Source of the DNA: Alphaproteobacteria bacterium
GTDB taxonomy: Bacteria > Pseudomonadota > Alphaproteobacteria > Caulobacterales > Hyphomonadaceae
Reading direction: 5' to 3'
DNA length: 64,000 bases
Assembly (NCBI GenBank): GCA_018222605.1
Contig: JAAEZZ010000008.1
Location: 186,001 to 250,000, forward strand
Shown here: positions 17,677-26,798 of the stretch, piece by piece
How the letters are laid out: every line of letters begins with the position of its first letter
Numbering within the stretch: the first letter of the stretch is position 1
The notes under the pieces: model-generated
The model's input: only the letters and a program-made list of their open reading frames with translations
Database searches by the model: none
Told to the model about the DNA's origin: nothing
Position numbers and translations under genes: made by a program

Positions 17677-19242
17677 CTACTCCTCAATGAAGCCAACAGG
17701 GCTGCGATAATCGGAGGCGTCCACCGGGGCGCCATCCTTGCCATATTGTTCGTTCAGCTTACCGAAGAAGATTGTCTTCGCGTCCGATGCGTTCGCATAG
17801 CCATCTGCCGGTGTGCGCAACTGGTTCTTGGCAGCCGGGTCTACCAGATATGGCGTCACGATCACGACCAGTTCGGTTTCCTCCTGCAGGAAGTCCCGCG
17901 ACTGGAACAGCGCGCCCAGAACCGGGAGCTTCTTCAGACCGGGCAGCTGATCCAGATTCTGACGGGACCGGGACTGGATCAGACCGGCCATCATCATGGA
18001 GCCACCGGACGGCAACTCGATCGTGGATTCTGCGCGCCGGACCGTCAGCGCCGGCAGGGTAACCCCCTCCTGCGTGACCACATTGCCATCACTGTCGACC
18101 GTTGTCGTGCTGGCAGCCTGATAGGCCCCTTGCGAACTCAGCTCGGAAACTTCCGTGGACACTTTGAGAGAGATACGGCCTTCTGACAGCACGACTGGCG
18201 TAAAGCCGAGGCCGACGCCGTAGGGTTTGAACTCAATCGTGATACGGCCATTATTGTCCTGGCCGATAGGCACAGGGAACTCACCGCCCGCCAGGAATTT
18301 TGCGCTCTCTCCGGACATGGCGACCATGTTTGGCTCGGCCAACGTCTTGACAACACCAATCCGCTCCAGCGCGTTGATCGTTACACCGACCGCAGACTGA
18401 AGGTTTTCTCCGACATAGTTTGCATAATTGAAGGACGTATCCAGACCGCCAATGCTTCTCCCCTGCACAGGAAAGCCCAGACCGGTGTCAATCTTGCCCG
18501 AATAATCGAACGGCAGACCCGGGCCCAAAGCCGTCGTATCCTGATCGACGAAAACGCCATCCTCATTTGGAGAAAAAAGCTGTTGTTCAACCAGCTTTCC
18601 GAGGTCTCCGAAAGTTGGACTGCCGCTCAGATTGACGCCAAGCTGCTTTACCGCATTGCGCTGCATTTCCACGATGCGCACTTCCAGCAGCACCTGGTCC
18701 TTGGCGGAGATACTCATCATATTGACAATTTCGGCATCATTGCCAGAGCCTACATAGGCCTTGACGAGGCGCTCAACCGTATTGAATTCCGTCAGATTGC
18801 TGGCATTCCCGGTAATGACGATATTACCATTCATGCCCTCGACCTTGACGCGTGCGCCGGGCACCAACCGCGCAATGGTCGCGTGCAGATTTGCCATGTC
18901 CATTTCGACGCCAATTTCGAGATTCAGCATCTGGTTGCCATACTGGTCAAAGACGAACGCGTTCGTCTGACCATAGCTGACTCCGCGGAAAATGATCCGC
19001 TGCGCCGTCTGCACAACCGCATCTGCAATCTTGGGATTCGTAATCACGACATCCGCGGCTGGCTGGTCCAGGTCGATCACCATGGACTTGTTGAGGCCCA
19101 GCGTGACGCGCTGGCTGTAGTCAGACTCGCCCGGATAGGTAATCCGTGTTCCCTGCGTACCCGGCTCGGCATACGCAAAGGACGGCATTGATGCCGCCAT
19201 GGCCAAGACGAAGAGGCCCGTAATGCTGTTGCGTGATTTCAT
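17677..19242 (-). CDS. cpaC: Tad pilus secretin CpaC/RcpA
   Basis: 521 residues from the ATG at 19242 (GGGGA upstream; a TTG further up lacks a site). Signal peptide to about AYA. The N-terminal T2SS/T3SS pilus domain (LNKSMVIDLDQPAADVVITNP, RIIFRGVSYGQTNAFVFDQ) and a BON/secretin N domain precede the secretin core (ALERIGVVKTLAEPNMVAMSGE, GGEFPVPIGQDNNG, LPSGGSMMMAGLIQS, ELVVIVTPYLVDPA). It forms the outer-membrane exit pore. Its stop lies 10 bases before cpaD and its start just after cpaB. Confidence 0.96.
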   Translation of the reverse strand: MKSRNSITGLFVLAMAASMPSFAYAEPGTQGTRITYPGESDYSQRVTLGLNKSMVIDLDQPAADVVITNPKIADAVVQTAQRIIFRGVSYGQTNAFVFDQYGNQMLNLEIGVEMDMANLHATIARLVPGARVKVEGMNGNIVITGNASNLTEFNTVERLVKAYVGSGNDAEIVNMMSISAKDQVLLEVRIVEMQRNAVKQLGVNLSGSPTFGDLGKLVEQQLFSPNEDGVFVDQDTTALGPGLPFDYSGKIDTGLGFPVQGRSIGGLDTSFNYANYVGENLQSAVGVTINALERIGVVKTLAEPNMVAMSGESAKFLAGGEFPVPIGQDNNGRITIEFKPYGVGLGFTPVVLSEGRISLKVSTEVSELSSQGAYQAASTTTVDSDGNVVTQEGVTLPALTVRRAESTIELPSGGSMMMAGLIQSRSRQNLDQLPGLKKLPVLGALFQSRDFLQEETELVVIVTPYLVDPAAKNQLRTPADGYANASDAKTIFFGKLNEQYGKDGAPVDASDYRSPVGFIEE

Positions 19243-19244
19243 GT

Positions 19245-20093
19245 TCAGCGTCCCCAAGGCCGACTCGGCATATCCGGCTGTCCATTCTTGTAAACAACCA
19301 CCCCACTCTCCATCGGCGTATTGCCTGCAGAGTTGAGCAAATCTGACCGTGCCTTACGGCTTTCCCCCTCTCCCACATCGGACCAGGAGCGAAGCGAGAG
19401 GGACAGGACGCCCCGGCGCTCAGAATAGGCAATCAGTTCGGCCTCTTCCCCGGTAACTTCCAGCGTCGCGGTGCTGCCAATCTGCGTCGCACCGCCGAAC
19501 TCATCCATATTGTAAACTTGGTCGATTGCCAGAACACGCACGTTCTGAAGTACGGTTTTGGTGATCGGCATCTTGTCATCGCTTGATCCGCCACTTGAGC
19601 CTGCATCGACCTCATAGGTGAGAATGACGTCAACATGGTCATTTGGCAGGATGAACCCGCCCGTTGCAGATTCCACCGAAATCTCCACGGCGATGGCACG
19701 CATGCCAGGCGTCAGCAGCGCGGCCATGGTGCCTGTATCGCCTTTCATGACCAGCTTGGTATCCATGATCGGCTCTTTTTCATAGATCGGGATACGCACG
19801 ATACTGCCGGACAGTTTCTGCATCGCGTCCGGGTCGGCGGCCTCCGTGCTGTACGTGTTGAGAACATTGCTCTCCGGCCAATCGGCCCAGCGCATGTCCT
19901 CCGGCACGATCATCTCGCCAACCTGCAGGTTGCGCTTGGCAACCAGGACCCGCGTCTGGGAAATCTCCCGGGTCTCAACGACCGGCGCAGGCGCTTGCGG
20001 CGCGGGAGCCTGCGCCATGTTGCGCACAAGAAACGCCGCGGCGATGGCTGCAATAGCGGCACCAACAAGAATGATCAAACGTATCGGCGACAT
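19245..20093 (-). CDS. cpaB: Flp pilus assembly protein CpaB/RcpC
   Basis: 282 residues. One N-terminal membrane segment (LIILVGAAIAAIAAAFLVRN), a Pro/Ala linker, then an SAF domain (residues 45-110: RVLVAKRNLQVGEMIVPEDM and EKEPIMDTKLV) and the RcpC region (MRAIAVEISVESATGGFILP, DHVDVILTYEV). CpaB is a periplasmic partner of the secretin, and SAF domains may bind glycans. The upstream 100-base gap to cpaA holds a degenerate CtrA-like site. Confidence 0.94.
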   Translation of the reverse strand: MSPIRLIILVGAAIAAIAAAFLVRNMAQAPAPQAPAPVVETREISQTRVLVAKRNLQVGEMIVPEDMRWADWPESNVLNTYSTEAADPDAMQKLSGSIVRIPIYEKEPIMDTKLVMKGDTGTMAALLTPGMRAIAVEISVESATGGFILPNDHVDVILTYEVDAGSSGGSSDDKMPITKTVLQNVRVLAIDQVYNMDEFGGATQIGSTATLEVTGEEAELIAYSERRGVLSLSLRSWSDVGEGESRKARSDLLNSAGNTPMESGVVVYKNGQPDMPSRPWGR

Positions 20094-20181
20094 CAGATGT
20101 CACTCCCCTAGATACATGTTCCGAGTAGACACACTTGCATCATGTACCCACCCGATTTGACTCGACAATTTCACACCGGGC

Positions 20182-20196
20182 CTAAAGCATCGTTAA
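20182..20196. promoter_or_regulatory. Degenerate CtrA-like site before cpaB
   Basis: CTAA-N7-TTAA on plus (TTAA-N7-TTAG on minus), overlapping the cpaA stop codon. It matches the CtrA TTAA-N7-TTAA pattern with one mismatch. CtrA controls pilus genes in Caulobacter, so the location is suggestive only. Confidence 0.3.
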
Positions 20197-20708
20197 CCGA
20201 AAAAACTGATCTGCCTTAAGACTCCGCTAAGGAATGGAGATCCGGAGCCAGCGACGAAAACGCCAATGGCAATCGCCACCCCATACGGAACACCTGCCTT
20301 TTCCTGAAAAGGCGCGCGGACAGCCCCCGGCAACGCTTCCACCGGCATGGTCTTGCGCACCAGCAGGATCAACAGGGCACAGACCCCGCCCGCGATAGCC
20401 ATCGCAAACAGGAATTCAAAGGCCACGTTGGGGCCGAGCCATAACATCACGGCAGGGATCATCTTGGCATCCCCTCCCCCGAAGACATTGAAGGCGAACA
20501 GGGCAAAGGCGATGACGAACGCACACAGCGCGGCAAGAAGATGACCGCCAAGAATTTCGAGAGGCAAGCCAGAGACAAACGCGGCCGGAACAAACAAGGC
20601 CGCCAGGGTTAGGTTCAGCCAGTTCGGAATGGTCAGGCGGTTTACATCATGAAGGGCGGCAAACACACAGAGCGCCAAGAACAGGCCGCCAAGAATTGTC
20701 AGGATCAT
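20193..20708 (-). CDS. cpaA: Prepilin peptidase CpaA/TadV
   Basis: 171 residues, the short form lacking the N-methylase domain. Aspartyl protease of the A24 family in the inner membrane. The catalytic aspartates lie in FAALHDVNRLTIPN and FGGGDAKMIP (the GGGD motif); about six hydrophobic segments are visible. It processes PilA and the TadE-like pseudopilins after the glycine before their hydrophobic segments. It lies between pilA and cpaB. Confidence 0.94.
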   Translation of the reverse strand: MILTILGGLFLALCVFAALHDVNRLTIPNWLNLTLAALFVPAAFVSGLPLEILGGHLLAALCAFVIAFALFAFNVFGGGDAKMIPAVMLWLGPNVAFEFLFAMAIAGGVCALLILLVRKTMPVEALPGAVRAPFQEKAGVPYGVAIAIGVFVAGSGSPFLSGVLRQISFFG

Positions 20709-20785
20709 GATCTCGCTTCCCCAAGCTTTGACTTTCCCGAACCATGCCGAAAAAGATTGAAGGAAGTTTTATCCGGACAGATATG

Positions 20786-20815
20786 AAAAAAGCCGCCAGG
20801 CGAAAACCTGGCGGC
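20786..20815 (-). terminator. Intrinsic terminator after pilA
   Basis: Perfect 9-bp stem GCCGCCAGG / CCTGGCGGC with a six-base loop, followed on minus by TTTTTT. It would cap the abundant pilin message and limit read-through into cpaA. Confidence 0.93.
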
Positions 20816-20844
20816 CCTTTATGAAGCGGTTAAGCGTTTAAAGC

Positions 20845-21000
20845 TTAGCCGATTGCGGTCGAAACTTCAGTGAACTTAGCGTTCGTAGCCGTACCAAGAG
20901 CGGTAACACCGCCGATGATAGCAACAGCAATCAGAGCAGCGATCAGGCCGTATTCGATAGCCGTGGCGCCAGACTCGTCTTTAAGAAAACGTGCAAACAT
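20845..21000 (-). CDS. pilA: Flp pilin PilA
   Basis: 51 residues, the normal size of Flp-type pilins. The leader MFARFLKDESG ends at the glycine where CpaA cuts; the mature protein begins [18 protein letters not shown], with the invariant Glu five residues and Tyr six residues after the cut, then a short polar tail (TNAKFTEVSTAIG). It is the major subunit of the type IVc adhesive pilus. GGGAG lies nine bases before the ATG. It heads the minus-strand locus, separated from cpaA by a strong terminator, so the pilin is likely made in excess. Confidence 0.95.
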   Translation of the reverse strand: MFARFLKDESGATAIEYGLIAALIAVAIIGGVTALGTATNAKFTEVSTAIG

Positions 21001-21310
21001 TTGGAAACTCCCATCATGCATTTCTAACTGCCCCGGTTTTGGATTTCTCTGCCCGGAACAGTGATCACATTAGGGTATCAGTCTCAATATCAGGTGAAAG
21101 AAAACAGAAAATCCATAAAGGCAAATGAGTGATTCGTTTACCAATTGAAGCCCTGCAAATATTGGCCTTTTTGATTCGCCGCCTTAGTGCCTCAGTACAC
21201 TTATAAAGTATAGACCGTCCTTCCTGATGACCTTCTGGAAACCCTATTAGGAAAGGCGCAACCTTATTCAGCGAATGTCGAAAGGCTGATTTACTCTGGA
21301 GACGGCAGAC

Positions 21311-21754
21311 ATGAAGTTCGCGGGGAAACTTTGCGCATTGCCGCTGGCGGGCGCCCTTATGGCACAAATGGCCATGGCGGAGCCCTTGACGCTGCAAGCT
21401 AACACAACGGTTCCCGTCAAGCTGCATGGGAAAGCCAACAGCGTCGTGCTCGGCAATCAGAGAATTGCCGATGTTGCGGTTCATAATGAAAACCTGATCT
21501 TCATTACCGGTCGCTCGGCAGGCACGACGAATGTCATGGTTTTCAATGAAAACGGTGACCAAATCTATGCGGTCGACATCACTGTCACGGTCGATACGAG
21601 CAATCTCGTCACGGTTAATCGCTCCGGCGAAGACTATACATATGATTGCGCGCCAGAATGCGTGCCAATGCCCTCCCTGGGAGATGAGCGCAGCTTCTTC
21701 TCCACAGTGATCGGCCAGGAAAACAGTCTCGATCGGCGCGCACAGGGCAAATAG
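21311..21754 (+). CDS. Secreted protein with CpaC-type N-terminal pilus domain
   Basis: 147 residues with signal peptide (LCALPLAGALMAQMAMA). The mature part matches the T2SS/T3SS pilus N-terminal domain seen at the front of CpaC: VPVKLHGKANSVVLGNQRIA, VAVHNENLIFITGRSAGTTN and MVFNENGDQIYAVDITVTV. The secretin core is absent. Two cysteines (ECVPM region and DYTYDCAPEC) may form a disulfide. It heads the plus-strand branch before the TadE-like genes and probably helps the secretin or pilus in the periplasm. The 310 bases shared with pilA hold both promoters; no convincing CtrA site is seen there. Confidence 0.85.
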   Translation: MKFAGKLCALPLAGALMAQMAMAEPLTLQANTTVPVKLHGKANSVVLGNQRIADVAVHNENLIFITGRSAGTTNVMVFNENGDQIYAVDITVTVDTSNLVTVNRSGEDYTYDCAPECVPMPSLGDERSFFSTVIGQENSLDRRAQGK

Positions 21755-21887
21755 CGCCCTACCCTGCCCCGGGATCATGGCCGCCTGCGGGATTTTGTAA
21801 AATTTCATCTAAGTCTGCAACGGCCTGAAAACTGTGCTTTGCTACAGTCCCATCTGGACCCGCATGTCCTTTTGGGGAAGCCGCGCA

Positions 21888-22445
21888 ATGACCATGCCGT
21901 TTACAATCCTGACCGCTCGCCTGCGGCGCAAGGCGGAAGCCTGGTGCCAGGACCACAAAGGGGCCGCCGCAGTCGAGTTCGCGCTGGTGGCCATCCCGTT
22001 CTTCTTCCTGATCTTCGGCATTCTTGAAGTCTGCCTGATCTTCATCATGTCGACCGTCCTCGAAAATTCGGTCAGCGAGGCCGCCCGTAAAGTCCGCACA
22101 GGGCAGGCTCAAGAAAGCGGGTATACGGAAGTCGAGTTCCGACGTGACATCTGCAATGAGTTCTTCAACCTGCTGAGCTGTGACAACAAGCTTCATATTG
22201 ATGTCCGCTCCATGACCAAATTCAGCGCCGCAGACATGAGCACCCCCAAGGACGCAGACGGCAATCTGGATGATGTCGGCTTCATCTACGATCCGGGTGA
22301 TGCAAACGAGATCGTGGCGGTTCGGGTCTATTATGAATGGCCACTGATTACGCCGATCATTTCTGCCCCTCTGGCAAACCTTCCCGACAATCGGCACCTG
22401 CTTCAGGCCAATGCCGTATTCCGCAACGAGCCTTTCGGAGACTGA
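21888..22445 (+). CDS. TadE-like pseudopilin
   Basis: 185 residues from the ATG at 21888 (GGGGAAG eight bases upstream; the GTG and ATG further upstream have no site). A basic cytoplasmic leader ends in HKG, then AAAVEFALVAIPFFFLIFGI: glycine cut site, Glu at +5 and a hydrophobic stretch, as in TadE/TadF pseudopilins processed by CpaA. The periplasmic part has cysteines in RRDICNEFFNLLSCDN. It overlaps the next gene at the stop/start (TGATG), so the two are coupled. Confidence 0.9.
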   Translation: MTMPFTILTARLRRKAEAWCQDHKGAAAVEFALVAIPFFFLIFGILEVCLIFIMSTVLENSVSEAARKVRTGQAQESGYTEVEFRRDICNEFFNLLSCDNKLHIDVRSMTKFSAADMSTPKDADGNLDDVGFIYDPGDANEIVAVRVYYEWPLITPIISAPLANLPDNRHLLQANAVFRNEPFGD

Positions 22446-23053
22446 TGGACATGGCCAAGAAATCCCTTCTTTCCCGGCTGAACCCGCGTCTGAAATGGCG
22501 CGGCGTGCGGGGCATCCGCTATAATGAAAAAGGTGTCTCGGCCGTTGAGTTTGCCCTCATCGCCCCCATTCTCATTCTGCTTTATCTCGGCGCTGTTGAG
22601 CTCAGCCTGTTGATGCGGGTGGACCGGCGGGTCACCTCAACCAGCTCCAGCCTGGGTGACCTGACAGCCCGTCTCGCTAAAGTAACCGATGATGACATGC
22701 GCGAGATGTTCGCAGCCGCTGACGTGATGATGCAGCCCTATAGCGCCCGGACCGCCCGCATGCGGATCACCAGCATCGTCGACAATGGCGACGGCAATGC
22801 CCGCGTGGCCTGGTCAGATGCCTACCTGATGACACCATATTCCAAGGGCACAATCCTGGCTGTTCCGGATGGCATCATTTCGTCTCCCGGTTCGGTGATC
22901 TTTTCAGAAGTCGAATACAATTATGATGGTGCCCTTGGGGGCTTCCTGACCAATGACAAGAATTTGCGCAGCCAGTTCTATCTGCGTCCACGCCGGGTTC
23001 GCGAAATCGAGCGCGTCTCAGGTGGCGGGTCCGTTTTCGGCCCGACCAGCTAA
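22445..23053 (+). CDS. TadE/TadF-like pseudopilin
   Basis: 202 residues. Start at the ATG overlapping the previous stop, with GGAG four bases upstream; a second ATG two codons on is possible. The leader ends in NEKG and is followed by VSAVEFALIAPILILLYLGA, again the pseudopilin pattern with Glu at +5. The rest (TSTSSSLGDLTARLAKV, ARMRITSIVDNGDGNARVAW, YNYDGALGGFLT) matches the TadE/TadG-like minor pilin group. It is the last gene of the plus-strand tad branch. Confidence 0.9.
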   Translation: MDMAKKSLLSRLNPRLKWRGVRGIRYNEKGVSAVEFALIAPILILLYLGAVELSLLMRVDRRVTSTSSSLGDLTARLAKVTDDDMREMFAAADVMMQPYSARTARMRITSIVDNGDGNARVAWSDAYLMTPYSKGTILAVPDGIISSPGSVIFSEVEYNYDGALGGFLTNDKNLRSQFYLRPRRVREIERVSGGGSVFGPTS

Positions 23054-23076
23054 GTCTGATGGGGATCGCCCCTGCC

Positions 23077-24582
23077 CTATTCCGCAGGGGTCTTGCTGAC
23101 GCGCACCCGGGTCAGAACAGCGAAGCCGCAAAAGAACAAAAGCGCGATGGCAGACATGCCGACCCGCTGGCTGTTTGACCATGTCGTAAACAATTCAATC
23201 AGCAGCGGCCCGATCCAGACTGTCACCGTACCGGCAATGGCGTAGAGGCCGAAAAACTCCCCCCGCATATGCTTGGGCGCGACATGCACCAGCATGGAAC
23301 GGCTGGAGGAAATGTTCGCTGTCGCAAAGACACCGATCAGCGCCCCGGTCATCAGATAGGTCACATCCGACAGGCTGGAGAAGACTGGCGTGTTCCACAA
23401 TTCCCGGTTCTCGATCAGGCCGTAGAAGATGGAGTCCCGCGTGACCGACAGGCTGAGGAACATGATCAGCACGATCGCCATCAATTCCATCAGAAGGGCA
23501 TTCTTGGGGCCCAGTTTTGAGTCGAACCAGCCACCGGCTACACCGCCAACGGCGGCCCAGACCGATGCCCAGATCGCATACACGGTCAGCTCGACAATGC
23601 CCCAACCGAGGAACAGGCTGACATAGACCGCCGCCAGCGCCAGCAGGGCAAACATGCCATCGGCATAGATCGTCCGCGCGATCAGGAATTTGAATGCTTC
23701 GCGGTGCTGGCTGGCCTTGCGCACCGTACGAATGACATTCTGGGCCCCCTGCTTGACCGACGGGAAGAATTTCGTGCCCTTGCGGCCGGTATCTTTCGCA
23801 TAGAGGAAGAAGGGGATGATCATCACGATCAGCCAGACGGCACAGATCGGGCCCGCAATCCGGAAATGCTCATATTCCGACGTATCAATGCCGAACAGCG
23901 GCTCTGCGAACGGCCAATGCATCATGTCCGGCAGGGCGAACATGAAGACGATGGCAATAAACAAAACGGTCGAGGCTGCATTGCCGAGCGCGAGGCCCAT
24001 GCCCGACACCGCAGGCAAGGCGGAGGGCCGTGCCGCATCCGGCAGCATGGAATTGTGCGTCACTTCGCTGAATGTATAGCAGACATAAGCCGCAATCAGG
24101 ATGCCAATGATCGCGCCCGTGGGCAGCCCCTCCTCGCCGGGAATAGCCCACCAGAGCAGGAAGCTGAGCACCGAAAGCCCCCCGAGAACTAAAAGCAGCA
24201 GCGGCTTGCGACGCAGGCCCCGGTCAAAGGCCGCGCCCAAAAAGGGCGCCGTCAGCGCCGCAATCGCGCCAGCCCATTTCGACAGGGAGGCCACCACCGC
24301 CTGCCCTTTCGCCCCTGCCAGCTGCGCAGCCGTGTCCGCATCCAGGCCGTCCAGCTGTCCGCTGGCCAGAATGTCTGCGCCGATAATGTCGCGCGCGAAA
24401 TAGGGCGCGAAGACATAGATGATGATGAGAATGTAGTAGGGATTGCGCGCCCATTCGAACCAGGCCCAGGCAAAGCCCGTCTTGCCGAAAGCGCCGCCTT
24501 CACCGCCTGGCACCACACCCTGCTTGGCTGCGACAATCGCCGCTTCTTCATCCTGGCCGGGTGACAGTGATGTCTCAGTCAT
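23077..24582 (-). CDS. UMF1-type MFS transporter
   Basis: 501 residues with about 12 membrane segments. Family signature of Atg22/UMF1: FAWAWFEWARNPYYILIIIY near the start, CYTFSEVTHNSMLPD and DGMFALLALAAVYVSLFLGW. Substrates are unknown; yeast Atg22 exports amino acids from the vacuole. It lies in the position after murC where other alphaproteobacteria carry murB and ddl, converges on the pilus branch, and has 92 bases to murC. Confidence 0.88.
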   Translation of the reverse strand: MTETSLSPGQDEEAAIVAAKQGVVPGGEGGAFGKTGFAWAWFEWARNPYYILIIIYVFAPYFARDIIGADILASGQLDGLDADTAAQLAGAKGQAVVASLSKWAGAIAALTAPFLGAAFDRGLRRKPLLLLVLGGLSVLSFLLWWAIPGEEGLPTGAIIGILIAAYVCYTFSEVTHNSMLPDAARPSALPAVSGMGLALGNAASTVLFIAIVFMFALPDMMHWPFAEPLFGIDTSEYEHFRIAGPICAVWLIVMIIPFFLYAKDTGRKGTKFFPSVKQGAQNVIRTVRKASQHREAFKFLIARTIYADGMFALLALAAVYVSLFLGWGIVELTVYAIWASVWAAVGGVAGGWFDSKLGPKNALLMELMAIVLIMFLSLSVTRDSIFYGLIENRELWNTPVFSSLSDVTYLMTGALIGVFATANISSSRSMLVHVAPKHMRGEFFGLYAIAGTVTVWIGPLLIELFTTWSNSQRVGMSAIALLFFCGFAVLTRVRVSKTPAE

Positions 24583-24674
24583 TCGGTATCCTCCACTTCG
24601 CCTCTATCGGACGCTGGAGAAGAACCTGCGACATTCGCGGGCAAAGGGAAAGCCGTTTTAACCTTGTCGCGGCG

Positions 24675-26099
24675 TCAGGACTGTAGCTTTTCCGCCAGTT
24701 CACCCGCGTAACGCGTGATGTCCCCGGCGCCCAGACAGACCACCATCGCGCCCGGCTGAGCCAGCGCTTTCAGCGCATCTGGCAGCACGTCCAACGACGA
24801 CAGAGCCTGCGCGCCCCGATGACCGTTACGGGCAATGCTGGTGACGAGGCTTTCATGCGTGATACCCTCAATGGGGCTCTCCCCGGCCTCATAGACCGGC
24901 GCGACCAGCACATTGTCGGCTTGATCAAAGCAGCGCGAGAAATCTTCGAAAAGGTCCCGAAGGCGGGTGTAGCGGTGCGGCTGGCAGACGGCGATCAACT
25001 GGCCCTGGCCCAGCATCGCGCGGGCGGCTTTCAGCACGGCCTCGATCTCGACCGGGTGATGGCCATAATCATCAATGATGCGCACAGGCGCCTCGCCGTC
25101 GACAGGCGTCCACTCCCCTACCGGTGTGAAACGGCGTTTCACCCCGCCAAACTGGTTGAGGGAGGTGCGGATGTGCTCATCACTCGCGCCCAGCTCCAGT
25201 GCCACAGCGATGGCGGCCAGCGCGTTCTGGACATTGTGCTCCCCCGCCATGGGCAGGGTCAGCCCCTCGATCATGCGCGGCTGGGCAGAGCCCGGACAGC
25301 GCAGCGCCACATCAAAATGCGCGCCAGAGAGGTCTGTATTGAGGTTCACGGCCCGTACATCGGCCTGGCGGTTGAAGCCATAGGTAATGCGTCGGCGGTC
25401 TGTCACGCGGGAGGCAAGGCCCTGCACTTCTGGGTGGTCCGTGCACAGCACCGCAAAACCGTAGAAGGGCAAATTCTCGACGAAGACATCAAACGCCTCG
25501 CGCAGTTTTTCCATGGAGCCATAATGATCCATGTGCTCGGGATCGATATTCGTGACCACGGCGCAGGTCGGGTGCAGCTTTGCGAACGTGCCGTCACTCT
25601 CATCGCTTTCCACGACCATCCAGTCGCTTTCGCCCGCCTTGTAGTTGGAGCCATAGGCATGAATGATCCCGCCATTGATGACGGTCGGGTCGATACCGGA
25701 ACCATCCAGCAGCGCAGCCACCATGGAGGTCGTCGTCGTCTTGCCATGTGTGCCGGCAATGCAGACCGTGTATTTCAGGCGCGTGATCTCTGCCAGCATA
25801 TTGGCCCGGCGCACCACGGGGATACCTGCCGCGCGCGCAGCCGCAACTTCCGGATTGTTGCCCTTGATGGCGGAAGAGATGATGACGGTGCCCGCCCCTT
25901 TCACATTCTCTCCGGAATGGCCGATGAAAATCTTCGCGCCACGATCCCGCAGGCGCTGGATATTGTCGGACTCCCTGATGTCAGAGCCCTGCACTTCATA
26001 GCCCATCGTGATCATCACATCGGCAATGCCCGACATGCCAATGCCGCCAATACCGACAATATGGGCCGGGCCGAGATCGAAAGGCGTGGGAGATGTCAT
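24675..26099 (-). CDS. murC: UDP-N-acetylmuramate-L-alanine ligase
   Basis: 474 residues, the standard size. First Mur ligase, adding L-Ala to UDP-MurNAc in the cytoplasm. N-domain [23 protein letters not shown] loop [44 protein letters not shown], and the C-domain [20 protein letters not shown] are all typical. A DUF3291 gene on plus separates it from murG, so it may need its own promoter in the 180-base gap. Normal dcw neighbours murB, ddl, ftsQ, ftsA and ftsZ are absent after it. Confidence 0.98.
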   Translation of the reverse strand: MTSPTPFDLGPAHIVGIGGIGMSGIADVMITMGYEVQGSDIRESDNIQRLRDRGAKIFIGHSGENVKGAGTVIISSAIKGNNPEVAAARAAGIPVVRRANMLAEITRLKYTVCIAGTHGKTTTTSMVAALLDGSGIDPTVINGGIIHAYGSNYKAGESDWMVVESDESDGTFAKLHPTCAVVTNIDPEHMDHYGSMEKLREAFDVFVENLPFYGFAVLCTDHPEVQGLASRVTDRRRITYGFNRQADVRAVNLNTDLSGAHFDVALRCPGSAQPRMIEGLTLPMAGEHNVQNALAAIAVALELGASDEHIRTSLNQFGGVKRRFTPVGEWTPVDGEAPVRIIDDYGHHPVEIEAVLKAARAMLGQGQLIAVCQPHRYTRLRDLFEDFSRCFDQADNVLVAPVYEAGESPIEGITHESLVTSIARNGHRGAQALSSLDVLPDALKALAQPGAMVVCLGAGDITRYAGELAEKLQS

Positions 26100-26279
26100 A
26101 CAGAAATCCGCTCAATCAGAGAAAACACAAGACACAGCGTTACCTTGCTGCACATTGGAGTGGCAAGCGTTCCGGGCGATTCAAAGTCAGCCGTCTCTCC
26201 TGCGACAGAACGGCCTGCCAAGGTGCGTTGAGCATCCTTTTGAATCGTGGCTATTCATTGGCGCAACAGGAGGTTGTTT

Positions 26280-26798
26280 ATGACGCATGAGACTGAAATG
26301 AAAAAGCCGATGGAAATGCATCTCGCAGAACTCAATATCGGCCGCCTGATTGCGCCAACCGACGATCCGCGCGTCAAGGAATTCATGGACAATCTCGATT
26401 TCATCAATGGTCTGGGCAAGCAGATGCCGGGCTTTGTCTGGATGATGGAAGGCTCTGGCGAGCCGGGCAAAGGCAATACCGAGAACAAGATCGGCGGCGA
26501 TCCGCAATTCGTGTCCAACCTCACCGTCTGGGAAGATGTGGAAAGCCTCGAACGCTTTGTGTGGGGCACAGTGCACCGCAAATTCTATGAGCGCCGTGAG
26601 GAATGGTTCGAAATCCTCGGCGGCATGCATTTCGTCATGTGGTGGGTAGAGCCGGGCCATCAGCCGACACTGGACGAGGCCCTGGAGCGACTGGCCGCAC
26701 GCCAGCGCGACGGAGACTCAGACTTCGCGTTCGGATGGGACTGGCTGCGCGACGCAAAGATGCATCGCACCCATGCCTGCCGCCCCTCAGCGGCTTAG
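26280..26798 (+). CDS. DUF3291 protein
   Basis: 172 residues from the ATG at 26280 behind GGAGG. DUF3291 features: [79 protein letters not shown] and [13 protein letters not shown]. The fold is a ferredoxin-like monooxygenase-type barrel; function is not established. It sits on the opposite strand between murG and murC, and its end overlaps the murG end by four bases. Confidence 0.9.
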   Translation: MTHETEMKKPMEMHLAELNIGRLIAPTDDPRVKEFMDNLDFINGLGKQMPGFVWMMEGSGEPGKGNTENKIGGDPQFVSNLTVWEDVESLERFVWGTVHRKFYERREEWFEILGGMHFVMWWVEPGHQPTLDEALERLAARQRDGDSDFAFGWDWLRDAKMHRTHACRPSAA

